Source: Paenibacillus woosongensis
Lineage (GTDB): Bacteria; Bacillota; Bacilli; Paenibacillales; Paenibacillaceae
DNA: 64,000 nt
Assembly: GCF_009725165.1 (NCBI RefSeq)
Contig: NZ_WNZW01000012.1
Span: forward strand, 62,001-126,000
Reading direction: 5' to 3'
In this document: positions 26,741 to 35,612 of the stretch, piece by piece
Layout of the letters: the number at the start of each line of letters is the position of its first letter
Numbering within the stretch: position 1 is the first letter of the stretch
The notes under the pieces: model-generated
What the model was told of the DNA's origin: nothing
Seen by the model: the letters and a program-made list of their open reading frames with translations, nothing else
Database searches by the model: none
Position numbers and translations under genes: made by a program

Positions 26741-27796
26741 CTATAACTCCCTCCTCTCTTTGCGTGCGAGATAGAGGAAGAAGGGCACGCCGATTAACGC
26801 GATAAGGGCGCCCAGCGGTGTTTCCGCCGGGGCATTGATCATTCTTGCCGCGAGATCGGCAAAGACAACCAGCAGGCTCCCAAGGATGGCCGAGCAAGGG
26901 ATGATGGTCCGATAATCGACGCCAACCAGGAACCGGGTCAAATGGGGGATAATCAGCCCGATAAAACCGACAGAGCCGACGACGGCCACCGACGAGCCCG
27001 CCAGGATGAGCACGATGACCGTCCCTGCCAGCTTGACCAGCCCTGTCCGCTGCCCGAGACCCACGGCCACCTCTTCCCCAAGGCTTAGCATCGTAATCGA
27101 ACGCGACAGCATCATCGCGCCGAGCAGCGCGCCTCCGATCCAGGGAAGCATGATTTTCAATTGAAACCATTTTGTTCCGGCCACACCGCCCGCGTACCAG
27201 AAGGCCAGGTCCTGGCCAACCCGGAAATACAGCGCAACGCCTTCGCTCAGAGCTACCAGCAAAGCGCTGACCGCTGCCCCAGCCAACACAAGACGCACGG
27301 GAGTGACCCCTCCCTTGGCCAGCGAACTGATTCCAAAGACCAATCCGGCGCCCGCTCCCGCGCCCAGGAAGGAATATAAAATGAGCATACCAAACGATAG
27401 CCCCGGAAAAAAAGCAAAGCATATAGCCAGGGCAAAGCCTGCGCCTGAATTAAGGCCGAGCAGCCCGGAATCCGCCATCGGATTGCGGGTCATTCCCTGC
27501 ATCAACGCGCCGGCAACGGCGAAGCCTGCACCGACCAAGACTCCGCCAAGTACACGGGGCAGGCGGATTTCCTGAATGATTTGATGCTGCGTCAGCTCTG
27601 GATTGTAGCGGAAAACCGCTTCCCATACAGTCGCGAAATCAATATCCGCTGCGCCGAAAGATACCGACAGCATAATTCCAAATATAAGAGCGAATATCCC
27701 CCCGAACAGGATCAAAGAGACGACTAGCGGCCTTGTCCGCTTCTTTGGTATGTGCAGATTTCTCTCCGTCTGCGTAGTTTCTAACATTTCCGTCAT
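26741..27796 (-). CDS. FecCD-family iron-siderophore ABC permease (first subunit)
   Basis: The ~351-residue permease shows LPRVLGGVLVGAGFAVAGALMQGMTRNPMADSGLLGLNSGAGFAL-type and VGSVGFIGLIIPHLTRFLVGVDYRTIIPCSA-type segments diagnostic of FecCD proteins, with about ten helices. ATG 27796 was selected because GGAGAG lies six bases upstream; the open frame extends further without a good site. A promoter with an overlapping Fur box lies about 150 bases upstream, so expression should rise on iron starvation. It is co-transcribed with the second permease. Confidence 0.88.
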   Translation of the reverse strand: MTEMLETTQTERNLHIPKKRTRPLVVSLILFGGIFALIFGIMLSVSFGAADIDFATVWEAVFRYNPELTQHQIIQEIRLPRVLGGVLVGAGFAVAGALMQGMTRNPMADSGLLGLNSGAGFALAICFAFFPGLSFGMLILYSFLGAGAGAGLVFGISSLAKGGVTPVRLVLAGAAVSALLVALSEGVALYFRVGQDLAFWYAGGVAGTKWFQLKIMLPWIGGALLGAMMLSRSITMLSLGEEVAVGLGQRTGLVKLAGTVIVLILAGSSVAVVGSVGFIGLIIPHLTRFLVGVDYRTIIPCSAILGSLLVVFADLAARMINAPAETPLGALIALIGVPFFLYLARKERREL

Positions 27797-27928
27797 AAGA
27801 AGCTCTCCCGCTCTCCCTTCGTGCTTGAACCGCAAGCGGTCCGCACGCCTGACATCATCATATGTACATTCACTAAGCTGATGCTGCAAGCATACAAAAT
27901 ATATTCCTCCCATAATTCACCAATGATA

Positions 27929-27972
27929 CTGATAATCGTTCTCATTATATGTCTTGCGACAATACTCGTCAA
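27929..27972 (-). promoter_or_regulatory. Promoter with overlapping Fur box for the siderophore permeases
   Basis: TTGACG (27972-27967) and TATAAT (27949-27944) on the minus strand are 17 bases apart. A Fur-like site, TGATAATCGTTCTCATTA (27930-27947), overlaps the -10 element. Iron-loaded Fur bound there would block polymerase. The promoter lies directly after the stop codon of the upstream kinase gene. Confidence 0.8.
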
Positions 27973-27973
27973 G

Positions 27974-28801
27974 TTATCCGTGATTTTGAATCGTTACCAT
28001 CGTTTGTCCCCCGCTGCTTTCGATCCCGAAATCCCAACCCATCATGGCCGCCCGATCCCGCATGATTTTGATGCCATAGCTATGGCTGCCCGGATTGCCG
28101 TTCATGTCGAAGCCTACCCCGTTGTCGGTGACGGAGCACTGCCATCCCCCGTCTATGACATGGCCTTCAATATGCACCTCCTTCGCCTTCGCATGCTTAT
28201 GGATGTTAAGGAGCGATTCGCGGATCAATGCAAGCAGCTCAATCTTATCCCGCAACGATAGCCGTTCCTCCGGAATGCTCCAGCTTATTTTAAAGCGCAA
28301 ATCCGAATCTCTCTGAAGCTCCTGGATCAAGCTGTCGATTCCCTGCATCCAGGAGATGGAGTCCGGCGCGGCAGGATGGCGTAAATTCGCAATCGCTTCG
28401 CGAACATAGGTATTCGTACGATGAATATTATTTTTCAGCTTCTCAAAAGTAACCTGATCACTCACCTGAGCCTTCTCCACTTTGCTTACTTGAGCATTTA
28501 AGAGGAACAAAGACTGTGCTATTCCGTCATGGATCTCGCGGGCGATCTTCTCCCGTTCTTCCAAGGCCGCCTTAAGCTCCTTTGCCTCGTTCAGCTCCTT
28601 CTGGATTTGCTCCATCATCTTGAACAGCTGGGTCAGCAATAATACTGATACCAGAAATACGATCACCGGGGACAACCAGTTCCCCAGTTCCATCGATATA
28701 ACAGACAGTAAATATTCATGCCGTACAAACTCCCAAATCCCGATCGTTATCGTAGGTGTGGCCAGGATTAACCATTTGATTTGCTGATAGGACATTCTCA
28801 T
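27974..28801 (-). CDS. NarL-type sensor histidine kinase (HisKA_3)
   Basis: The ~275-residue protein has two membrane helices near the N-terminus, a coiled segment, and a HisKA_3 box with phospho-acceptor His in EREKIAREIHDGIAQSL. A HATPase domain follows (LIRESLLNIHKHAKAKEV, DNGVGFD, YGIKIMRDRAAMMG). Such kinases normally pair with NarL/LuxR-type response regulators, but none lies next to it. ATG 28801 is five bases from GGAGG; ATG 28795 is also possible. Stimulus and partner are unknown. Confidence 0.85.
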   Translation of the reverse strand: MRMSYQQIKWLILATPTITIGIWEFVRHEYLLSVISMELGNWLSPVIVFLVSVLLLTQLFKMMEQIQKELNEAKELKAALEEREKIAREIHDGIAQSLFLLNAQVSKVEKAQVSDQVTFEKLKNNIHRTNTYVREAIANLRHPAAPDSISWMQGIDSLIQELQRDSDLRFKISWSIPEERLSLRDKIELLALIRESLLNIHKHAKAKEVHIEGHVIDGGWQCSVTDNGVGFDMNGNPGSHSYGIKIMRDRAAMMGWDFGIESSGGQTMVTIQNHG

Positions 28802-28971
28802 ATATGCCTCCAATCTAGCCTGATGATCCCTGTCCTTTCAGGCTCTTGCTATCCATCATCGTTCACTTCCTTAATTATAATAACAGTTTGCAAGGGCAAT
28901 GCGGAATAAAAAATCAGCGTTAAGCAAATCTTTATATTACCTGCAGATTCCAAAAAGGAGGAGCCAAGCCT

Positions 28972-30582
28972 ATGTCATTATGGTTAAGACTGCTGCGGAG
29001 ACAACGCAAAAACAACAGCTCCGTTCAACTCCCAAAGCATGTACACAAGGCATTACCTGCAAATTTGACTTCAGATAGCGAAGTTTCTCCTTCCAGCAGC
29101 GTAGAGCAGCGGGATGACCGCGTCCCATGGATGAAGCAGCAGCTTGAGAATTGTTCGGATATCGTCTTTCGCCAATTCAAAATTAAAACAGGCGATCGTT
29201 GTACCTTGGTCTACTTGAGAAGCACGGCAGACCAGACGACGATTCAAGAGGTTATTCTCCGCAGCCTGCTGGATTATAGCGGATCAGAGGACAGCGACCT
29301 GATTCGGTACCTGTTTGACGACCAAGCGATATCCGTCTCCGAAATCAAAATTGTCACGGAGACCAACGAGGCTATTACGACCGTCCTTAGCTTCGGAGTG
29401 GTCCTCATGATTGAGGGAGAGCCCCGAATCATGACTTTCCCTTCCGTATCTGCCTTAACTACACGGGCGATCGAAGAAGCGCCGAACGAATCGGTCATCC
29501 GCGGACCGAGGGAATCCTTTAATGAGAGTCTGGATATGAATCTATCGCTGCTGCGGAGAAGATTGAAGAGCAGAAATTTTAAGATGGAAGAGCATAGCCT
29601 CGGCACCAAGACGAAAACGAGATTCGTCATCGCCTATATTGAAGGAATCTGCAAGCCAGAGCTGATTCAGGAACTCAAGCGAAGACTGTCATATCTCGAT
29701 ATTGATGCAGTTTTAGGATCCTCGACCTTCGAGGAGACCATCGAGGACTCGCCCTACTCCCCATTTCCGCAGGTTGAATATACGGAGCGGCCTGATATCG
29801 TCAGCGCATCGCTGCTGGAGGGACGTATAGCGATTATCGTCGACGGGACTCCCTCCGCGATTCTTGCTCCGGTCACACTAACTATGCTGATGCAGACTTC
29901 GGAGGATTATTTTCAGCGATATATCGCCGCCACCTGGATTCGCTGGATCCGTTTCTTGTTTCTTTTTGCTTCCCTGCTGCTGCCGTCTTTGTACATTGCC
30001 ATTACTACGTTTCACCCGGAAATGATTCCTTTCAAGCTGTTGATGACTGTCGCTGCGGCAAGAGAAATCGTGCCCTTTCCCGCCTTTGTCGAAGCGTTCA
30101 TTATGGAGCTGTCCTTCGAAGCGCTGCGGGAAGCCTCCATTCGCATTCCGAAATCGATCGGACAGGCTGTGTCGATTATTGGCGCGCTGATCATAGGTAC
30201 GGCCGCAGTGCAAGCAGGGATCGTCTCGGCAGCCATGGTTATCATTGTCTCGCTGACCGGAATTGCTTCCTTTATTATTCCGCACTTCGACCTTGGATTG
30301 ACGATCAGGCTGCTCCGCTTCCCGATCATGGCCTTAGCCTCGATGCTAGGCTTGTTCGGCATTACCTGCGGGCTGATCATTATTTATATCCATCTGCTTA
30401 ACCTCAAATCATTCGGATTACCTTATTTGTACCCGCTCACGCCATTAGCCAAAGCGGATTTGAACGATACATTATACCGCGCCCCATGGTGGGCGATGCA
30501 GCAACGCCCTGTAGCACTAACCCCTAATGAACAACGCCAGAAGAAAAATCCCCGCGGCTGGGTGAAACAAAAGGAGGAGTGA
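28972..30582 (+). CDS. Spore germinant receptor A subunit (GerA family)
   Basis: The 536-residue protein has a hydrophilic N-terminal half, then about five membrane helices and a polar C-terminal tail. Family motifs include VYLRSTADQ, EAPNESVIRGPRESFNESLDMNLSLLRRRL, and FPAFVEAFIMELSFEALREASIRIP. It is the inner-membrane A subunit that helps sense nutrients and open the germination pathway in spores. It begins after AAAGGAGGAG and is followed by the C, D and B subunit genes on the same strand. Forespore (SigG) control is expected for the family; only a weak GAATA match lies upstream. Confidence 0.92.
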   Translation: MSLWLRLLRRQRKNNSSVQLPKHVHKALPANLTSDSEVSPSSSVEQRDDRVPWMKQQLENCSDIVFRQFKIKTGDRCTLVYLRSTADQTTIQEVILRSLLDYSGSEDSDLIRYLFDDQAISVSEIKIVTETNEAITTVLSFGVVLMIEGEPRIMTFPSVSALTTRAIEEAPNESVIRGPRESFNESLDMNLSLLRRRLKSRNFKMEEHSLGTKTKTRFVIAYIEGICKPELIQELKRRLSYLDIDAVLGSSTFEETIEDSPYSPFPQVEYTERPDIVSASLLEGRIAIIVDGTPSAILAPVTLTMLMQTSEDYFQRYIAATWIRWIRFLFLFASLLLPSLYIAITTFHPEMIPFKLLMTVAAAREIVPFPAFVEAFIMELSFEALREASIRIPKSIGQAVSIIGALIIGTAAVQAGIVSAAMVIIVSLTGIASFIIPHFDLGLTIRLLRFPIMALASMLGLFGITCGLIIIYIHLLNLKSFGLPYLYPLTPLAKADLNDTLYRAPWWAMQQRPVALTPNEQRQKKNPRGWVKQKEE

Positions 30583-30585
30583 GCC

Positions 30586-31785
30586 TTGTACAAGCTGAGA
30601 ACCAGACTGTTTCTTGTCATACTATCCATGATTATCGTGTTGACTACAAGCGGCTGCTGGTCCTCGGTAGAGCTCAATGACCGGGCGTTCGTTAGTCTGA
30701 TACTGGTTGATCTGACGGATGATGGAGATTTCGAACTGACTCTCGGCTTCCCCCTCCCGAACCGCATGATTCCCGGAGAAGTCGGCGGGTCTGGCGGCTC
30801 TAGCAGGGAACCTTTCGCCTATGTTACAAAAACAGGGCCAACGCTGCCGCAGGCCTTGCAAGACATTCAAAACGATTTATCAAGGAGAATTACCTTTGGG
30901 CAAACGCGGTTACTCGTTATCGGTAGCACGCTGGCGAAGCATGGCCTCGATCCGGTATTGGAATTTATCAGCCGGCGTATCAACTTCCATATTAGCGCCA
31001 ATCTATTCGTAACTCCGGGAAAAGTGCTGGAACTGGTGGAAACCCCAACGACATTCGAGCGCTTCGTCTCAGTCATTCTAACTTCCTATATTACCCATCG
31101 GATGACCATCGATGCTACACTTAGGGACGTTCTTCTTGCCAGATATGGCTCGGGGGATATTCTTATCCCTACGCTGTCTTTCAGTAAAGCCCCAGAAACA
31201 ATAGCCAAAAAGGAGAAAAGCCAAATCTGGCTCGGCGTTGACGGAGCGGCTATGTTTGTAAAAGGAAAAATGATCGGCCAGCAGTTAAATAAGGTAGAGA
31301 TGCAAACCTCCTTATTGCTCTATTCCAACATCCGTGAAATGACGATCCGCGTAGAGTCGCCTACCGATGGGAAGGAGATCACTTTCAACGTGGAAGACAT
31401 CACCACGAAGTTTAAAGCAAAAGTCAGGGATGATACACCCGGGATCCGCTTGGAAACCAGAGGAACAGCATCGGTCCAGGCCTCCGACTCCAAGCTTGAT
31501 CTTCAGAACGATGAACAGTTGATGTTGCTGCAAAAAGAGCTGGACCGGGAAATTAAAAGCCGGATCATGCAGCTGATTAACAAGACGCGCACCGCCAAAG
31601 CTGATGTTTTCCAATTGGGAAATTATATTAAATGGAAGCATCCTGACATTTGGGATAAATATCAATCGAACTGGAATGAATTTTACGCCAAAGGGCTGGA
31701 CATCGAAGCTGCAGTAAAAATTAGAATTCGCGGAACCGGTGAAGCCTTTCGGTCAATCAGAACGGAATGGGGAGAAGGCACATGA
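30586..31785 (+). CDS. Spore germinant receptor C subunit lipoprotein (Ger(x)C family)
   Basis: The 399-residue lipoprotein has a signal sequence with lipobox TTSGC followed by WSSVELNDRAFV, the typical start of Ger(x)C proteins. Further on are the family segments KTGPTLPQALQDIQNDLSRRI and FGQTRLLVIGSTLAKHGLDPVLEFISR. It sits on the outer face of the spore inner membrane. The start is TTG, six bases after AAGGAGGAG, three bases after the A-subunit stop. It overlaps the D-subunit start by four bases (ATGA). Confidence 0.92.
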   Translation: MYKLRTRLFLVILSMIIVLTTSGCWSSVELNDRAFVSLILVDLTDDGDFELTLGFPLPNRMIPGEVGGSGGSSREPFAYVTKTGPTLPQALQDIQNDLSRRITFGQTRLLVIGSTLAKHGLDPVLEFISRRINFHISANLFVTPGKVLELVETPTTFERFVSVILTSYITHRMTIDATLRDVLLARYGSGDILIPTLSFSKAPETIAKKEKSQIWLGVDGAAMFVKGKMIGQQLNKVEMQTSLLLYSNIREMTIRVESPTDGKEITFNVEDITTKFKAKVRDDTPGIRLETRGTASVQASDSKLDLQNDEQLMLLQKELDREIKSRIMQLINKTRTAKADVFQLGNYIKWKHPDIWDKYQSNWNEFYAKGLDIEAAVKIRIRGTGEAFRSIRTEWGEGT

Positions 31786-31994
31786 TTGTGACTGCCCTAG
31801 TTTTTGTTCTAATTGCGCTGTATGAATGGTTCGATTGGCGCAAGCGTCATGATGGCACGGCCAAGCTATGGCGGCTTATCACGATAATGGCCATATTGCT
31901 CATTTTGCTGGAGGTTTATTTCCTTGTTAAGGATTACTGGAATTTTGAAGAAGCCCTGCACAGGCTATACCGTTTTTTGGGCCAATGGCTCTAA
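31782..31994 (+). CDS. Small two-helix membrane protein, germinant receptor D subunit
   Basis: The 70-residue protein starts at an ATG that overlaps the C-subunit stop and has GGGGAG seven bases upstream. It has two membrane helices (TALVFVLIALYEW and LITIMAILLILLEVYFLV) separated by a short basic stretch, and an amphipathic C-terminus. Small two-helix D subunits are encoded with some GerA-type receptors in Bacillus and modulate their activity. Size, topology and place fit that role, though sequence conservation in this family is low. Confidence 0.75.
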   Translation: MIVTALVFVLIALYEWFDWRKRHDGTAKLWRLITIMAILLILLEVYFLVKDYWNFEEALHRLYRFLGQWL

Positions 31995-32026
31995 CATGCC
32001 GCATGCATCTCGGGAGGAAACAATAA

Positions 32027-33124
32027 ATGGATAAGATTACCAGATTACAAATATTTTCTATGTATAATCTGTATATTTTTACGGTGACTATCGCCTTCTT
32101 ATCGGGCTTGTACATCCAGAACAGCCACTACTCCACACCGGTAAGCATCATTATTGGAGGCTTGGTCAGCATCCCTTTTCTGTATCCTGCCTACAGAGTC
32201 ACCGTAATTCGTCCTAACGAGACGATCATCCAATACGGCAGCAGTATTGTGGGCAAAGTGCCGCATGCTTTTTTTATTCTGGTGATTGCTGTTATGAATC
32301 TGCTCCTCGCCGCGCTCAATCTTCGCGAACTAGAGGATTTTCTCATTCAGGTTTATTTGCCAGGAACTCCATCATGGCTGATCGCTCTGATGTTCGGGTC
32401 CTGCGTGGCCTATTGCGTACGTTCCGGAGTCACGACTATTTTCCGGGCAGCTCTGGGCATTTTTGTTATTAGTATTCTAGGTTTTGTCGGCACTCCATTC
32501 ATGGTGACGCAAGCCATGCGCATTGAAGTGCTTCCCGCTCTGATTAACCAATTGGATCTAAAAGAGGTCGGCACGACCGTTTACGATTGCGTCACGATTT
32601 TTGGGGAGTTTGCTTTCCTGTTTCTGATTATGCCTTACATTAAGACACCTAAAAAGGTCTATCGGACAGTGGCTCTTACCATCCTGTCTTCGACCGTTAT
32701 TATTCTGTCTCACATTATCCCGATCCTGATGATTCTAGGTCCGCAGCTAGCGGCTAATCTGACTTATCCCGACCTGGATCTCGTTCGTTCCCTGCGTACC
32801 GGGTCATTTGTGGAAACATTGGACCCTATTTTAATCATCCTGTGGCTGACCAGTCTGTTTATTAAGGTCTCTTTTATGATATTCATCGCCGTCTATGCCA
32901 TATCCCTGCTAGTGAAACTGCCGGATCACAAACCGCTCGCCCTTTCGTTTACAGCCTTTTCCTGCATTCTATCCATGCTGATCGTTCGCTCCCAAATCGA
33001 ATTAAATTACTTGCTGCTTGAGGGGCTGCCCCCGCTGCTCATCTTTATTGAATTTGTGATTCCAGTGATCTACTGGACCGCCAACGGAATAAAATCCCGC
33101 AAAAATAAAACGAAAAATGCTTAA
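32027..33124 (+). CDS. Spore germinant receptor B subunit (GerB-type permease)
   Basis: The 365-residue protein has about ten membrane helices and belongs to the GerAB branch of the APC amino-acid transporter fold. Landmarks are the start DKITRLQIFSMYNLYIFTV, the segment LNLRELEDFLIQVYLPGTP and FGEFAFLFLIMPYIKTPKKV. The B subunit holds the germinant-binding pocket and may conduct ions. It is the last gene of the A-C-D-B operon, with GGGAGGAAA before the ATG. Confidence 0.92.
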   Translation: MDKITRLQIFSMYNLYIFTVTIAFLSGLYIQNSHYSTPVSIIIGGLVSIPFLYPAYRVTVIRPNETIIQYGSSIVGKVPHAFFILVIAVMNLLLAALNLRELEDFLIQVYLPGTPSWLIALMFGSCVAYCVRSGVTTIFRAALGIFVISILGFVGTPFMVTQAMRIEVLPALINQLDLKEVGTTVYDCVTIFGEFAFLFLIMPYIKTPKKVYRTVALTILSSTVIILSHIIPILMILGPQLAANLTYPDLDLVRSLRTGSFVETLDPILIILWLTSLFIKVSFMIFIAVYAISLLVKLPDHKPLALSFTAFSCILSMLIVRSQIELNYLLLEGLPPLLIFIEFVIPVIYWTANGIKSRKNKTKNA

Positions 33125-33140
33125 GCATTTCGCTTAAGCA
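33118..33140 (-). terminator. Terminator between germinant receptor and carboxypeptidase genes
   Basis: TGCTTAAGC pairs with GCTTAAGCA around a five-base loop. On the minus strand it is followed by TTTTTCGTTTT, so it best serves the carboxypeptidase gene; on the plus strand it overlaps the gerB stop but lacks a T run. Confidence 0.65.
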
Positions 33141-33175
33141 CTTCTCATCCAATAAAATTTGCATAAACCTACCGG

Positions 33176-34840
33176 CTAGTTCGCCCACTCTATCCAGTAC
33201 TCGCCAATCGGTGTCATGACCAAATACCAGTCATCCCACTTTTTGCTGGCCTGAACCATCATCGGAGCAAGTCTGCCCTTCTCTGCCGTCCGGTCGAATG
33301 GCTGTTCATAAAAGACGGTATCCTGTTTAAGTTCTATGCTGGCATCCACTTCGGCAGCCGTACCGAGCCGCGGATGAGGTTCATAAATCCATCCCATACC
33401 TTCACCGGTTTGGATTTTGTACCAGTTGCCTGCCTTCGCCGCTGCTTGCAAGGTTTGCGGACTTAAACGGGTTGTTGCCTTAGACAGAAAATTCGGCTCG
33501 CTGTATACGTCCCGCGCCTCGGTTAGGGTCAAAGTCCCCTCTTCCAGCGGCTGCTCGGCCCGGTTGCAATTGCGGCTCAGCCACAGTCTATAGCCTTCGT
33601 CCGCAAGCCATATGCCGATCCCTTTATTTCGCTTCCATTCCTCGGCAAATGCGGACAGCGGCAGATGCGCTTCGCCTGTCTTAATGCCGATTTCCGGCGT
33701 GAAAGCGGGACGCCCGAATGTCGTGATGAACCAATCCGTGTACCCTCCGCCGGAAGGATTACTCGTCGGCTGGACCAGGCTGTATCCAGTCTTGGCAGCA
33801 AAGCTGTGGGCCAGCTTCCGGTCGCGCGCCAGGTTGGCCGGAGCTGTCTTGTAGTTCCAATACAGAATCCGCCCCGCTGAATGGTAGGAAATGGCAATTT
33901 CCGGCTGAATCTCATAAGTGAAATTTACGAGACTTTGATTCTCCGTCGTTTGCAGCGGCTTGGCCCCTTTGTAATTCATCCAGTTCGGCCCAGCCGCGTT
34001 GTTATGTATCGTACTCCAGTCTGCGGGATACTGGCGGTTCAAATCTACGCCTTGGGCATTGGCTTTCCAGCGCGTAAAATCTTTGCTGCCCTGGTTCATC
34101 TGCAGCAGCGCATTCCTCGATTTCTCCGGAAAAGCCGTAAGCCCGGATTGCTGAAGCGTAACCCCATCCGGATTGACCATGGGCACAAACCAGATTGTCG
34201 TTTCGTTCAGCACCTTCCTCGCATCATAGCCGTCGATCGCCGTTCCTGCCCTGTAAGCTTTGGCATATTGCTCGATCATCTGCAAATTTATCGTCGTCGT
34301 TAGCCATTCCCTGGCGTGATGCGATCCGTTTATGAAAATGGCCGCTTCACCCTGACCCAATTTCACCGCCCAAATCTCCCGGCCGTGCGGCGTTGTGCCG
34401 ATTGACTTATATTCGATGGTCTCCGGATAACGCTCCGCCAAATCGGCAATATGCGAGGTCATCCTCTCATAGCTCATAACTGTGTCACTTCGCACGATAT
34501 CCCCGCTGCTTGCAGACGTAAAAGAACTTAACATCGCCAACGACAGCATGGCAGCGAGGATGGGCAGCCAAAACTTGGCGTTATGCCAGCTGTTCACGGT
34601 GCTGATGCGCCTGCTGCTCTTGTTGGTGTTGCTAGTTTTGAAGAGGCTGATGTCGGCGTTACTAGTGCTGACACTGCTAGTATTAGCGCCATAAGGGCCA
34701 GTGCTGCTAGTGTTGACGCCGAATGCACCTATACTGCAGCCTTTGTTACTAGTATCTGTGCTGTTGCTAGTGTTTGTGCTTATACTAGTGCTTTTACTAA
34801 TGTTTTTGGTGTTACTATAGCTCGTGCTGTTTCTAGTCAC
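33176..34840 (-). CDS. Membrane-anchored M14 zinc carboxypeptidase with SH3-like C-terminus
   Basis: The 554-residue protein has an M14 peptidase domain. Zinc ligands lie in NGSHHAREW (His and Glu) and ISYHSAG (His); the catalytic Glu is likely in FTPEIG, and VNPDGV and GVDLNRQYP are typical. The C-terminal ~120 residues resemble SH3-type wall-binding repeats (ARDVYSEPN, GNWYKIQTGEGMGWIYEPH). Before a membrane helix (~90-110) lies an unusual ~85-residue Ser/Thr/Asn-rich tract. The start is GTG seven bases after GGAGG, so the tract appears to be translated. The active domain would lie outside the cell, perhaps trimming peptidoglycan peptides or other peptides. Confidence 0.82.
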   Translation of the reverse strand: MTRNSTSYSNTKNISKSTSISTNTSNSTDTSNKGCSIGAFGVNTSSTGPYGANTSSVSTSNADISLFKTSNTNKSSRRISTVNSWHNAKFWLPILAAMLSLAMLSSFTSASSGDIVRSDTVMSYERMTSHIADLAERYPETIEYKSIGTTPHGREIWAVKLGQGEAAIFINGSHHAREWLTTTINLQMIEQYAKAYRAGTAIDGYDARKVLNETTIWFVPMVNPDGVTLQQSGLTAFPEKSRNALLQMNQGSKDFTRWKANAQGVDLNRQYPADWSTIHNNAAGPNWMNYKGAKPLQTTENQSLVNFTYEIQPEIAISYHSAGRILYWNYKTAPANLARDRKLAHSFAAKTGYSLVQPTSNPSGGGYTDWFITTFGRPAFTPEIGIKTGEAHLPLSAFAEEWKRNKGIGIWLADEGYRLWLSRNCNRAEQPLEEGTLTLTEARDVYSEPNFLSKATTRLSPQTLQAAAKAGNWYKIQTGEGMGWIYEPHPRLGTAAEVDASIELKQDTVFYEQPFDRTAEKGRLAPMMVQASKKWDDWYLVMTPIGEYWIEWAN

Positions 34841-35550
34841 TTGATTTCCTCCGCATGATGTTTTGGTTCTTTCGACCTACTACGGAGGATATAAGAAATC
34901 TAGCAATCTGGCAATACAAATTTTGATAATTGCTATATTAGGAACCAACATGCCTCTTGTATTTACTTCGCATCCAGTTGCCATAACTGGTGAGGGCCGC
35001 TTACGATCCGGTCTCTTGAAGCCTCCCCGTGGAATGACATCGGCAAGTAACCTGTACCCATATACATTTTCTTCACCTTCCAGAAGCTCATGTAACACGC
35101 AAGTACCCATACACGGATCATTTTAAAACGGAATGTATTTTATACAGCTAGTTAAGCTCTTTTTGTCAGAAAAACATGTGCTAAATGTATAACATGCAAT
35201 TAGTTTGCCTGCTAAGAGCCTGTTCGCCGAAATAGCTTAAAACTAAATGCAGGTTTTGCAGTTAGTTCTCCTCGACAGAGCCAAAACCGATAAACTAACT
35301 GCATGAAATACATCTAGTTAACTAACTCGCGACCATCTAGCAACAGTTAGAAATCTGTAACCTGAACGTCCAGGTACAGTAACTAAACCAGAGTTAAATT
35401 TATGAAGGGAAAGACTCCAGTTCCATGAAGGGGCCGTGAGGCTGTTACATCATTCTCTCGACCCTCTTGGCGGCTGATTGGTATTTCCGCACGATTGCCG
35501 TATTCCGTAACACGCATTCACTCTTATCTGCGCGCATTTTTCGCTAAAAT
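34841..35550. repeat. Gene-free stretch with GTTAGTT-type repeats
   Basis: No gene is supported in these ~700 bases; two overlapping opposite frames near 34870-35126 lack binding sites and family features. Between 35140 and 35400 the motif GTTAGTT or its complement AACTAAC occurs repeatedly. One pair forms a perfect 11-base inverted repeat, TGCAGTTAGTT (35257-35267) and AACTAACTGCA (35293-35303). It may be a dispersed intergenic element. Confidence 0.4.
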
Positions 35551-35551
35551 G

Positions 35552-35581
35552 AAAAACCGCCAAGCCTCAGCTTGACGGTCC
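35552..35581 (-). terminator. Terminator of the prohibitin-like gene
   Basis: The minus strand has CCGTCAAGC and GCTTGGCGG (one G-T pair) around TGAG, followed by TTTTTC. Confidence 0.8.
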
Positions 35582-35612
35582 ATGTACTTCCTTCCGTATA
35601 ATCAGCAACAGC

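Noticed and set aside
28904..28935. SigG promoter before the germinant receptor operon
   Set aside because: GAATA is present, but the -10 region CAAATCTTTA departs too far from the SigG consensus to call.
34863..35126. Two small overlapping frames on opposite strands
   Set aside because: Neither has a ribosome binding site, a hydrophobic or domain pattern, or an operon context. They cannot both be real and neither is convincing.
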